This document shows positions 7,779 to 16,411 of a DNA stretch of 64,000 nt, piece after piece. Numbering within the stretch: position 1 is the first letter of the stretch; each line of letters opens with the position of its first letter. The stretch is from JABDQA01 sp963759125 (GTDB lineage Bacteria; Desulfobacterota; Desulfobulbia; Desulfobulbales; Desulfocapsaceae). The notes below the pieces were generated by a model. It saw only the letters and a list, made by a program, of their open reading frames with translations, searched no databases and was not told the origin of the DNA. Made by a program: the position numbers and the translations under genes. The stretch lies in NCBI GenBank assembly GCA_963759125.1, contig CAVWXN010000005.1, positions 930,001 through 994,000 of the forward strand. Direction: 5' to 3'.

Positions 7779-8888
7779 TCAGCCTGCTAACGGAAGCAAC
7801 TCCCGGGAGAGGTCGCTCAGCGATCTGCTGCCGTTTTCAGTGATCAGTACATCATCCTCAATCCTTACCCCGTATCTCCCGGCGAGATAGATACCGGGCT
7901 CAATAGTGAAGGTCATCCCCGGCTTCAAGATAGCCATGTTGCCTCCGTGAATGTAGGGTTCCTCATGGCATTCCATACCGATTCCATGCCCGGTTCGATG
8001 ACGGAAGCAAGGTCCGTATCCAGCCGCCTCGATCACTGATCTGGCTGCCATATCTACGGCGCTGCAGGTCGCGCCTGGTCGTGCAGCGGCCCGCCCCGCC
8101 TCGTTTGCTTTTTTAACGAGATCATGAATATGTCTGGCCTCAGGTTCGACTTCCCCAATTGCAAAAGTTCTGGTCAGATCGGATGTATATCCTTGCCACG
8201 CCGCTCCCCAGTCGATAACCAGCAGGTCTCCCTCCGTCAGTCTTCGCGCCGATGGCTTGGCATGGGGATTGGCGCCGTCGGGGCCGGTCGAGACTATCGG
8301 AGAAAACGGCAGGGGGTTTTCGGAACCATGACGATATAGTTCGATGGCCAACTCCGCGGCCACTTCCTGTTCGGTCAGGCCGGCTTTGAGCTGGGGCAGG
8401 AGCGATTTGAGGCTGTCCTGGGCGATGGTTACCGCTTTCTGCATCCGGCTCACCTCATCCTGATCTTTGAGCGATCTGCATTGAGAAATCGCTTCATCGC
8501 AACTGTCAAACGATGTCGTCTCAGAAGCCACCTTCAGGTAGAGGTACTCGAGCAGTCTGAACTGTCGGGGTTCGAATCCCATGGTCAGTCCTTGCAGCCC
8601 GACACTGGTGCAACCGTGAGTAAATACTTCCTGCCAGCGGGCCGGGTCATCGGGGTAGGTGAGCGCCTCAATCTCGAAGTCCAGTCCCTCGAGTTTTGGC
8701 TCTTCCAGCGCAGGAAGTACGATCAGCGGTTTCTTCCCGGCCACCAGAAAAAACACCACTGGCCGTTCCGATAAATGAAAATGGAGTCCGCTGAAATAAA
8801 CCAGACTTGGACCGGCATTGAGCACCAGACCGTCGATTCCCTTATCACTTAGAAAAGATAGGATCGCTTCCTGTCGCTTTTTGAACAT
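7779..8888 (-). CDS. M24-family Xaa-Pro peptidase
   Basis: A creatinase/aminopeptidase-P fold metallopeptidase that would remove an N-terminal residue preceding proline. Start ATG 8888 (MFKKRQEAILSFLSDKGIDG) is chosen for its AGGAG eight bases upstream; the open frame to 9041 adds 51 unrelated residues. The 369-residue product has the N-terminal creatinase domain and then the pita-bread domain with the five metal ligands: D in VIDWGAAW, D in YTSDLTRTFAIG, H in GHGIGMECHEEP, E in FTIEPGIYL and E in GVRIEDDVLIT. Length fits the short Xaa-Pro dipeptidase/aminopeptidase subgroup. No operon partner is seen. Confidence 0.93.
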   Translation of the reverse strand: MFKKRQEAILSFLSDKGIDGLVLNAGPSLVYFSGLHFHLSERPVVFFLVAGKKPLIVLPALEEPKLEGLDFEIEALTYPDDPARWQEVFTHGCTSVGLQGLTMGFEPRQFRLLEYLYLKVASETTSFDSCDEAISQCRSLKDQDEVSRMQKAVTIAQDSLKSLLPQLKAGLTEQEVAAELAIELYRHGSENPLPFSPIVSTGPDGANPHAKPSARRLTEGDLLVIDWGAAWQGYTSDLTRTFAIGEVEPEARHIHDLVKKANEAGRAAARPGATCSAVDMAARSVIEAAGYGPCFRHRTGHGIGMECHEEPYIHGGNMAILKPGMTFTIEPGIYLAGRYGVRIEDDVLITENGSRSLSDLSRELLPLAG

Positions 8889-9065
8889 GGCCCCGCTCCT
8901 GAAATGAGAAAATTTTGGAAGCCATTTTATCATATTTTTTGGGGCCGGCCATTTGAAAATGAATGGGTCTGATTTCGGGTCTCTGTGGTTGACTTCATTG
9001 CTTGAGCAGGCTATTAGAGTGAAGGTACCCCTGTATCGCAATGAATTAAGGAACGGGAGAAGGGT

Positions 9066-10918
9066 ATGGAACCCACTGTGCTTACCACCGACATGATCAT
9101 TGTTTTCAGCCTCCTCGGCCTGGCGATTTTTCTCTTTGTTTTTGATTTGCTGCGGGTTGATCTGGTCGGCTGGATGATGATGGTGCTGCTGCCTCTGACC
9201 GGCGTGATCGGCCCGGAGGAGGCGATAGCCGGACTCAGTTCGAATGCGGTGGTGTCGATCATTGCGGTGATGATTCTCGGCGCCGGTCTGAATAAGACCG
9301 GAGTGATGAATGTGGTCGCCTCATACATCGTGAAGATTGCCGGCAGCAGCGAAGTACGGATCATGGTGATCATCTCCACCACGGTGGCGATAATCTCCAG
9401 TTTTATGCAGAATATCGGGGCCGCTGCCCTCTTTCTTCCTGCTACCATGCGGATCGGCCGTCAGCTCAGAATCCCGGCCAGTAAAATTCTTATGCCGATG
9501 GGGTTTTGTGCCATTACCGGAGGGTGTCTCACCCTGGTCGGTTCTTCTCCGCTGATTATGCTCAACGATTTGATGGAGGGGTGGTGGTCCAACAATCAGG
9601 AGGTAGTGAACAATGTCGAATTCACCCCACTGGGCCTGCTCTCCGTCACGCCCATAGGACTTGCCCTGCTGATCGGTATCCTTGTCTATTTTGTGGTGCT
9701 CGGTCGCAAACTGCTCCCGGCAGATGTCTGTTTGATCGATGAAGACTGCATGGATAAGAGGCTTCAGGAGATCTACGGGGATGAGGTTGGCAAGGGCTAC
9801 GAACTGGTTGTGCCCTCTTACTTTCCGGCCCAGACCCTGGGCGAGCTCGAGTTACGGCCCAAATACCATGTGACGGTGGTCGGCATCGCCAAGGGCGAGG
9901 AGCGCTATACAAAAAATTTCGCCCCGGGCCGAGATGATGCGATCGAACCCGGTGATATTCTCTGGCTGATAGGTTCCGACAGTAAGGTCGAGACCCTCAC
10001 CACAGAGTTGGGCTGGCAGCTCAGGGCGGAGCCGGAGCTTTTCGCCGGCGACAACTCCATCGACGAGAGCGGCATCATCGAAGGTGTGGTCATCCCCCAC
10101 TCGAATCTAGCCGGTCATACCCTGGAGGAACTTAAGTTCGGGGAGCTTTACAAGGTTAATGCCCTGGCCCTGGTGCGCGGTGACCAGATCATCATGGAAA
10201 ACATCAATGTGACCAAGCTGGTCCAGGGCGACACCCTGCTGCTGCAGGGCAAGTGGCCGCGTTTCAAGCTGATCGCCGAGAAGATGGACATTGCTTTTGT
10301 CGAAGAAATACGCGGCGAGGAATTCAAGCCGGAACGGACCAAATGTGCACTGTTCTTTCTATTTATGTCGCTGGCCCTGGTGCTGGGGTTCAAAGTCAAG
10401 CTGTCAATTGCCCTGCTCACCGGCGCCCTGGGCATGATCATCACCCGGATCATCTCGGCCGACCGGGCTTACGAGGCGGTTGATTGGCGTACGGTGTTTC
10501 TGCTGGCCGGCCTGATACCGCTGGGCACCGCCTTTGAAAATACCGGCGCTGCCGCCTATATCGCCCACAAGGTTCTGGGCTCGTTTTCTGAACCTGACCC
10601 CAATCCTTCTGCTCTTTCTGGTTTCAGCTATTGACCGCCTTTTTTTCTCTGGTGGCCTCCAATGTCGGTGCCGTCGTCTTGATGGTGCCGCTGGCCATGA
10701 ATATGGCCGCCCAATTGGGGACGGATCCGGTGCTGACAGCACTGGTGGTGGCCGTTTCCGCTTCCAACACCTTTATCCTGCCCACCCACCAGGTCAACGC
10801 CCTGATCATGCGACCAGGTGGCTACCGCCCCAAGGACTACATGAAGGCAGGATTTGGGGCCTCGGTAATCTACACGATCATCCTGTTGGCCATGCTGAAA
10901 CTCTTTTACGGCGTCTGA
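9066..10918 (+). pseudogene. SLC13/ArsB-NhaD-type transporter with TrkA-C domains, two frameshifts
   Basis: Frame 1 runs from ATG 9066 (ribosome binding site GGGAGAAGGGT) for 522 codons to a stop at 10634; the missing C-terminus is in another frame, ending at 10918 with TAFFSLVASNVGAVVLMVPL and further helices. Between them TPILLLFLVSA lies in the third frame. Removing one base near 10575-10597 and another near 10629 restores a 616-residue protein, the normal size for this family. It has N-terminal helices, two cytoplasmic TrkA-C/RCK_C-like domains (about residues 210-400), then a second helix block. The family moves sulfate, dicarboxylates or other anions with sodium; the substrate is not deducible. 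The restored stop overlaps the next ATG (TGATG), which favours an intact gene and an error in the sequence. Confidence 0.85.
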
Positions 10919-11187
10919 TGGTGGAGATTCAGATAGCAGCGCCGCCGGGCGCCCTCTGTGCAGAGGTCGAGCAGCGAATCAAACAGCTGATAGAAGAACA
11001 TGAACTCGACTGTTCAGTTGAACTGGTGAACGATTTTGAAGCCATTATCGCTTTGCAGGTCTTTTCAATTCCTGGTCTGCTTATCGACGGGGTATTGAAA
11101 AGTGTCGGGCGGATACCGGAAATCCCGGAGTTGATCGATTGGCTTGGCCTTGACGTTATGGAGAACCCAGAAAGGCCAACCGGTTAA
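10918..11187 (+). CDS. Thioredoxin-like (Thioredoxin_3 type) protein with degenerate active site
   Basis: An 89-residue protein read from ATG 10918, overlapping the transporter stop. It has the small glutaredoxin-like fold of archaeal/deltaproteobacterial redox-active disulfide proteins: MVEIQIAAPPGALCAEVEQR, then VELVNDFEAIIALQVFSIPG with the conserved cis-proline and LLIDGVLKSVGRIPEIPELI. In most members the active site is C-x-x-C at the GC-x-x-C position; here only one cysteine remains (GALC), so ordinary dithiol chemistry is not possible. Overlap with the transporter suggests translational coupling and a shared role, for example a redox or regulatory partner of the carrier. That link is inference. 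Confidence 0.75.
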   Translation: MVEIQIAAPPGALCAEVEQRIKQLIEEHELDCSVELVNDFEAIIALQVFSIPGLLIDGVLKSVGRIPEIPELIDWLGLDVMENPERPTG

Positions 11188-11207
11188 AGAAGGTATAAAA
11201 TAAATCG

Positions 11208-11236
11208 TTGTCATTTTCCTCTCCCCGATCTATTAA
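11208..11236 (+). promoter_or_regulatory. Candidate sigma-70 promoter of moaA with long leader
   Basis: TTGTCA (11208-11213), a 17-base spacer and TATTAA (11231-11236) match the sigma-70 consensus at 9 of 12 positions. A start near 11243 would give a 140-base untranslated leader before moaA. That is long enough for an RNA regulator, and Moco-sensing RNAs precede moaA in some bacteria. I could not fold it into the Moco consensus by eye. Confidence 0.4.
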
Positions 11237-11382
11237 TACTTCAATATAACTAAACTCCGAGCCGAAAGTCCTACGTCTCCCCATAAAGATTGAAGCCAAT
11301 ATAATCGAAGGGAAATATGGTCTGGGGCCGATAGGGTTGGACTGGAAACGGTGCAGCCTTCCGAACTTGAAAAGGAGTGTCC

Positions 11383-12412
11383 ATGTACGCGTCCTCTGAA
11401 AAAAATTCAACAATTGTCACCAGTGGTGGTGGATCGCAGCTGATCGACAATCACGGCAGGATCATTACCTATCTCAGGCTGGCCATCACCGATCGATGTA
11501 ATCTGCGCTGCTCCTATTGCATGCCTGAACAAGGTGTTGAAACGGTGCCTCATGCTGAAACCCTGAGCTATGAGGAGCTCGAGCGTCTGGTTCGATTGTT
11601 TCTCGAAATGGGTATAGAGAAAATCCGGATTACCGGGGGTGAACCGTTTGTCAGGCGAGGGTGCATGGATTTTCTCGAACGTCTCAAGCATGAGCTCGGA
11701 GTTACACAACTTGTCGTTACCACCAACGGAGTCGAGACCGCTCGTTATTTGCAAAGATTGAAGGACTTACCGATCTCGGGAATCAATTTGAGCCTGGACA
11801 CGCTTGACCGGAAGCGCTTCGAAACGATCACCAGGCGCGACCGTTTGTCGGCTGTGTTGAAAACGCTCCACGGAGCGCTGGAGCTTGGCATCCGGATAAA
11901 GGTCAATTCGGTGGTGTCGGAAGAAACCAGTGATTCCGAAATACTCCAGTTGGGCAAATTGGCGCACGACAACCAGCTCAGTATGCGCTTTATCGAAAAA
12001 ATGCCGTTTTCCGGTGAGAAGACGGAGGGTCGGCGGGTTGATTATGGCCTCAGCCAGAGGCTGGCGAAACTGTTTCCGGGTCTGGAGCAGCGCCAGAGCG
12101 AAAATGGCTCCACCGCCAGGGAGTTCGTCAGTGCCGGGCTTCACGGGCAGCCTGGGTATCATTGAAGGCAGTTCGAGAAAGTTCTGCTCAACCTGTAACC
12201 GGGTTCGTATTACCCCGCAGGGAATTTTGAAAGTCTGTTTGTACGATAATGGAGTGCTTGATCTCAAAGAATTGATCCGCGCAGGAATCAGCGACCAAGA
12301 TTTGCTGAACAACATTAGAGGCTGTCTGAATAAACGCTTTGCCGACGGTCACCAGACCGAGTCCGCCAACGGCAGGGCGGAGCAGCCCTCGATGGCATCA
12401 ATCGGCGGCTAA
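11383..12412 (+). pseudogene. moaA: GTP 3',8-cyclase MoaA, interrupted by one frameshift
   Basis: MoaA is the radical-SAM enzyme that, with MoaC, turns GTP into cyclic pyranopterin monophosphate. ATG 11383 follows AAGGAG by five bases. The first frame holds the radical-SAM cluster motif CNLRCSYC and the TGGEP loop and ends at 12165. The second [4Fe-4S] site, CSTCNRVRITPQGILKVC (C-x2-C-x13-C), lies in the next frame and ends at 12412. The joint is at about 12131, where removing one A in GTCAGTG restores SLG-type continuity; the reconstructed protein has 342 residues, normal for MoaA. As written the product lacks the second cluster and would be inactive. Because cofactor genes are otherwise maintained here, a sequence error is plausible. 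Confidence 0.93.
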
Positions 12413-12425
12413 GGATTTGACAATT

Positions 12426-12860
12426 ATGGCAACCGTTGAAGCAGTCTGCACCAGTGACAAGAAAGGTATCGTTAAAAAAGAGCAGGAGCGTGTCACCCTG
12501 AAAGCCGATTGGGGAATCGAGGGGGACGCCCATGCCGGCGACTGGCATCGGCAGGTTTCGCTGCTGGCTTCGGAATCCATCCAACTGGTGCGCGAGGTTC
12601 TGCCAACCCTGAAAAAAGGGGCTTTTGCAGAAAATATTATCACTCATGGTATCGATCTGGAAACGCTGAGCATAGGCAAGAGGATCCGGATTGGCTCCTC
12701 GGCGGTCCTGGAAATCACTCAGATCGGCAAAGAATGCCACAACAGCGGTTGCGCGATCAAAAAGGCAACCGGAGACTGTATCATGCCCAGGGAGGGACTC
12801 TTTGCCAAAGTGATTGAAGGGGGCAGCGTCAGCCCCGGCGATGAAATTGTCAGACTCTGA
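12426..12860 (+). CDS. MOSC domain protein
   Basis: A 144-residue single-domain MOSC protein from ATG 12426, 13 bases after the moaA stop, with AAGGAT upstream. MOSC domains come from the C-terminus of Moco sulfurase and bind the molybdenum cofactor; the conserved cysteine of the family lies in IGKECHNSGCAIKKATGDCI. Other family marks are WGIEGDAHAG and SVSPGDEIV. In deltaproteobacteria stand-alone MOSC proteins commonly sit beside moaA, moaC or mogA, and the tight spacing to moaA makes a shared transcript likely. Role in cofactor transfer or sulfuration is inferred. Confidence 0.92.
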   Translation: MATVEAVCTSDKKGIVKKEQERVTLKADWGIEGDAHAGDWHRQVSLLASESIQLVREVLPTLKKGAFAENIITHGIDLETLSIGKRIRIGSSAVLEITQIGKECHNSGCAIKKATGDCIMPREGLFAKVIEGGSVSPGDEIVRL

Positions 12861-12885
12861 AACCCGCCGGTGGCGAACGACCCTC

Positions 12886-14166
12886 CTAGAGCTTCAGATA
12901 CTTCTTGACTACCCCCTGCACCTCACGTTCGAGTGCTTTTCCCTCCAGTTTGCTGACAATACCATAGAGCTGCGGGGCGATTTCAATAAATGGAGCGAGT
13001 AGTACCGGGTCGAAATGGGAGCCGGAATCCTGTTCGAGTATCTCCAGCGCTCTGTCCAGTGCCACTGCCTGTCGGTAGGGTCGTCTGGAGGTAAGGGCGT
13101 CGAAGGCGTCGACGATGGCGAAGATTCGGGCCTCCAGCGGGATCTTGTCATGACTCAGGCCGCCCGGATAGCCACTTCCATCATATTTTTCATGGTGACA
13201 ACGCACCACCTCAAGACCGTCTCTGAGCCAGCGGTAGCGCTTGATCTGGGCGACGCCGTTTTTCACATGCGTGTGCATCAGTGAAAGTTCTTTTTTGTCC
13301 AATGGCCCCTGCTTCAGCAGTATCGAACTGTCCAGTTCCAGCATCCCGATATCGTGCAGGAACACTCCCTGAACGAAACTCCTGATTCGGGCCCGAGAGA
13401 GCTTATGAATTTCCGCCAGCCGAATGCCGTAGATCACCACTCGGTGACTGTGGGAGGCAACACCAACATCGCTTTTGGCCAGGGCACTGCCCAGCTGTTT
13501 GAGCAGAAAATTTGTGGCCAGATTAAGATCTGAACTGCTTTTGATCAAGCGGTTGTGGAAGAAAATCAGACCGGGGTACATAAGAATAGTGCAGAGCATC
13601 ACTGCCCCGGCACCAATCAGACAGGAAAGAAGAATCCTATAACCGATTGCTCTGGTATCCTCCAATGAGCTTCGATAGAGTCCCTGCAGATGACCGATGA
13701 TATCGTCGTCCTGAAGCCCCCTGAGCGGCAGAGCAGCCATGAGATAGATCCTTTTATCGGCGACCAGCCAGGCCCCGCTGGGATCATCACCCAACTGGAG
13801 CGGGCTGGACTTGTCGCTGAATCGTTGCTTGATCGGCCCGGCGTTGGCCCCTGATTTTTCAAAAAAAACAGATCCGTCAGGGGTAAAGAGCTGAACATCG
13901 ATAAAGGAAGTGTGAGCAATCGAGTCGTTAAATTCAGGTATTGCAGCTACCTTTTGGGTTCCGGAATGGTTATTATACTGCTCTAGGAAGAGTGGGATGA
14001 ACAGGGATGCTTCTTTGGCGGCATCGTTGAGCAAGGCCTGGTCGAGTCGTTTGAATTCAAGATAACAGGTGGCGCCGACAACCAGCAGCATGGTGACCAC
14101 ACAGACGCCGATCAGCCGTTTTATAAGCAGCGAGTGAATCTCTTTTTTCAGTGCCGGAAATTTCAT
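12886..14166 (-). CDS. Membrane-anchored HD-GYP domain protein
   Basis: A 426-residue signalling protein. TM1 (RLIGVCVVTMLLVVGATCYL, about residues 17-36) and TM2 (LLSCLIGAGAVMLCTILMYP, about 178-198) enclose a periplasmic sensor region of about 140 residues. The cytoplasmic HD-GYP domain has LHDIGM, HHEKYDGSGYPGGL (the GYP signature), DAFDALTSRRPYR and SGSHFDP, so the usual metal and catalytic residues are present and c-di-GMP phosphodiesterase activity is expected. It is convergent with the MOSC gene (25 bases between stops) and divergent from the AraC-type gene. What it senses is unknown. Confidence 0.92.
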   Translation of the reverse strand: MKFPALKKEIHSLLIKRLIGVCVVTMLLVVGATCYLEFKRLDQALLNDAAKEASLFIPLFLEQYNNHSGTQKVAAIPEFNDSIAHTSFIDVQLFTPDGSVFFEKSGANAGPIKQRFSDKSSPLQLGDDPSGAWLVADKRIYLMAALPLRGLQDDDIIGHLQGLYRSSLEDTRAIGYRILLSCLIGAGAVMLCTILMYPGLIFFHNRLIKSSSDLNLATNFLLKQLGSALAKSDVGVASHSHRVVIYGIRLAEIHKLSRARIRSFVQGVFLHDIGMLELDSSILLKQGPLDKKELSLMHTHVKNGVAQIKRYRWLRDGLEVVRCHHEKYDGSGYPGGLSHDKIPLEARIFAIVDAFDALTSRRPYRQAVALDRALEILEQDSGSHFDPVLLAPFIEIAPQLYGIVSKLEGKALEREVQGVVKKYLKL

Positions 14167-14569
14167 AAAAGACCTTGTTGCAGCATGGTGAATTGGATTG
14201 CCGCCACTCTACCATTGTCGGGGGGAAATAACAATGTGCCTTAGCCCGCAGCGGCTGAAGCGGTAACTGTTGTGTACAGGATACTACAACTGAATGGAGC
14301 CGGGTAATTCCTGACCCGCCGAATGCTCGGCAAGGGTCGTGGTAATCTGCTGAAAGCTGGGGAAATCTGCTTGAGTTAGATCGTTCGGTTTGACTTAATG
14401 AGGCCGGACGGCAATATGGGGTTTATAGACCGGTGAAAAGGGGGAAGGAATTGCCGCCCGGCCACCTCGATTAATTAATCGTAAATATACTGCTTAAATT
14501 TTATGATTCTTTGCATTTGGCGGCTATTTTTTTGCATTCTACGACAAAACCGACAGGAGGGGGAGTGAG
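14167..14569. promoter_or_regulatory. Divergent intergenic region with 21-bp-spaced direct repeat
   Basis: A 400-base gene-free stretch between the HD-GYP gene and the AraC-type gene. TTTGCATT occurs twice, at 14510-14517 and 14531-14538. The two copies are 21 bases apart, two helical turns, and 32 bases before the GTG of the AraC-type gene. Direct repeats with this spacing are typical of AraC-family operators, so autoregulation is likely. I see no coding frame and no clear sigma-70 promoter in the rest. Confidence 0.5.
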
Positions 14570-15581
14570 GTGCTGTTGACCAAACTTGCAAGTATCCAGC
14601 ATATTTTATGGGAGATCCTTGAAGAGTACGGCATAGATCCTGATCCAGCTTTTCCGCCGGGTTGAGCTCAATCCGGATCTGTTGTTCGAGCCGGGTGCCC
14701 GTTATCCGCTCAACGGGGTGGCCGCTCTCTGGCTCGAGATGGAGAGGGTTATCGAGGATCCCTGTTTCGGTTTGAAAACCGCGGATCACTGGCATCCCTC
14801 TCATTTTGGTACGATTGGCTATGCCATGCTGGCCAGTTCAACCGTGCGTAAAGGACTCGAGCGGCTGATACGCTATCACCGGGTTGTTTCAGATGCCCGT
14901 TTCGGCGAATTGGTTGATGACGTGGAGCGCGGATGCCTGCACGTCAAATTGAACTGGAGCGAGGAAATACCTTGGCCACCATCTCGCGAGGATGCAGCCC
15001 TCACCTTTATCTTGAGCAGCTGCCGTCTCAATTTCAACAAGCCGTTGAATCCAAAACGGGTTGAGATGACCCATAATCAGCATCAATGTCTGGACCGCTA
15101 TGAGAAGTTTTTCAAATGCCGGGTCGATTTAAATCGGCCCGCCCCAGTCCTGTCCCTCTCCCTAAGCGACGTCGACAAGCCTTTGAGAAGCGGTGATGAA
15201 TATCTGGCACAACTCCATGACCGGATAATGGAAGATTATGTTTCCAGGCTCTCAGAGGTAAGGTTGATACGTTCGGTGCAGAAGGTGCTGGCAGCTCAGT
15301 TGCCCGATGGCCAGGTAACTGTGGATGCGGTTGCCAAAGAGCTCGGTATGTCCACCCGTAAACTGCAAAGGGACCTGAAACTCGAGGGTACCACCTACCA
15401 GGACCTGCTGAACAGTACTCGAAAAGATCTGGCCCAGCGCTATGTGAAAGATAGTCGCAACGATCTGACTGAAGTTGCCTTTATTCTGGGGTTTGCCGAC
15501 CTCAGCACCTTTTCCCGGTCGTTCAAACGCTGGACCGGGGTATCGCCAAGCAGATATCGAAAAATCGGGGCCGAAAATTAA
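14570..15581 (+). pseudogene. AraC-family regulator (arabinose-binding-like N-domain), one frameshift near the 5' end
   Basis: The C-terminal 299 codons are open from 14682. The true start is probably GTG 14570, preceded by AGGAGG at nine bases. That frame reads LTKLASIQHILWEILEEYGI and then stops; the homologous continuation LFRRVELNPDLLFEPGARYP is in the next frame. Removing one C near 14645 joins them into 336 residues, the usual length of this AraC subgroup (PF12625-type sensor plus HTH_18). The DNA-binding domain has KELGMSTRKLQRDLKLEG and AFILGFADLSTFSRSFKRWT. Regulators of this kind control amino acid or lipid catabolism; the target and ligand are not known. A bidirectional terminator follows at once. 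Confidence 0.85.
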
Positions 15582-15619
15582 AAAGAGCGTTTTCGACCTA
15601 GGCCGAGAACGCTCTTTTT
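15580..15619. terminator. Bidirectional Rho-independent terminator
   Basis: AAAAAGAGCGTTTTCG and CGAGAACGCTCTTTTT form a 15-17 bp stem with one G-U pair around a short loop. T-runs are present on both strands. It sits between the convergent AraC-type gene, whose TAA overlaps its left edge, and rubrerythrin, so it can end both transcripts. Confidence 0.9.
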
Positions 15620-15659
15620 ATTATCCGATGAACCGTGAAATTCGGTTCGATTCTCCTCT

Positions 15660-16187
15660 CTAGAGGTCGTTGTCGAGGTTGGCCGGTTCGTAATACTCTT
15701 TGGGATGCTGGCAGGCCGGGCACTTCTCGGGCGGCTCGGTTCCCTGGTGCTTGTAGCCACAGAGGCTGCACTTCCAGGTGATCGGTTCGTCCCTGGTGAA
15801 GACGGTGCCTGCTTTAACGCGGGCCATAAGCTTCTTGTAGCGGTCACGGTGATCGGCCTCCACCCTGCCGATCTGCTCGAACTTTATGGCTGCTTCCATA
15901 TTGCCCTCTTCTTTGGCAACTGCAGCAAAATCGGGGTACATGGTTGTGGTTTCGTAATCTTCCCCATCGATCGCCTCCTGGAGGTTGGCAATGGTATCGC
16001 CGATGCCGCCCAGAAGTTTGAAATGATCGTTGGCATGGCGCATTTCATTGATCGCCGTTTCTTCGAAAAGCTTGGCGATGTAGTGGTACCCTTCTTTGCG
16101 GGCAACTTTGGCGAAAAAGGTGTACTTGTTCCTGGCCATCGATTCGCCGGCGAATGCAGCTTCCAGATTCTCTTTTGTCTTGCTCAT
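15660..16187 (-). CDS. rbr: Rubrerythrin
   Basis: A 175-residue rubrerythrin, which reduces hydrogen peroxide with electrons from rubredoxin or NADH-linked donors and is a core oxidative defence of anaerobes. The ferritin-like four-helix domain carries the di-iron carboxylates (LEAAFAGESMARNKY, ETAINEMRHANDHF, EGNMEAAIKFEQIGRVEADH). The C-terminal rubredoxin-like domain has two CxxC knuckles, CSLCGY and CPACQHP, for one Fe(Cys)4 site. The ATG 16187 follows GGAGTG by six bases. Upstream are two sigma-70-type promoters, one overlapped by an inverted repeat resembling a PerR/Fur box. Confidence 0.97.
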   Translation of the reverse strand: MSKTKENLEAAFAGESMARNKYTFFAKVARKEGYHYIAKLFEETAINEMRHANDHFKLLGGIGDTIANLQEAIDGEDYETTTMYPDFAAVAKEEGNMEAAIKFEQIGRVEADHRDRYKKLMARVKAGTVFTRDEPITWKCSLCGYKHQGTEPPEKCPACQHPKEYYEPANLDNDL

Positions 16188-16255
16188 GTTCCACTCCAGA
16201 TAAGATGTTGGTTAGTTAAGGAACCACTGCGGGCTCCTCCTGCAAAAAAAAGTAG

Positions 16256-16287
16256 TTGATAATAATTCTTTTTATCAAAAACGACAA
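16256..16287 (-). promoter_or_regulatory. Proximal rubrerythrin promoter with overlapping PerR/Fur-like operator
   Basis: On the minus strand TTGTCG, a 17-base spacer and TATTAT (16264-16259) form a promoter about 70 bases before the rubrerythrin ATG. The inverted repeat TTGATAA-N9-TTATCAA (16256-16278) covers the -10 and most of the spacer. Its central 19 bases match the Fur consensus at 13 positions. Peroxide control by a Fur-family repressor (PerR) is the natural reading. Confidence 0.55.
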
Positions 16288-16366
16288 CAGATAATCAGTC
16301 AGAATTGAATTCTGGTTTGACTAGAAAAGGTCTCCTGTGAATCGGTAACACTGCTTCGTATCGTTG

Positions 16367-16394
16367 ATTATATCCGCGTGTTGGGCGCTGTCAA
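16367..16394 (-). promoter_or_regulatory. Distal rubrerythrin promoter, consensus sigma-70 elements
   Basis: TTGACA (16394-16389) and TATAAT (16372-16367) are both perfect consensus hexamers with a 16-base spacer on the minus strand. A start near 16360 would give a leader of about 170 bases before rubrerythrin that includes the PerR/Fur-like operator. Confidence 0.7.
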
Positions 16395-16411
16395 CACCAC
16401 CGGGTAGGACC

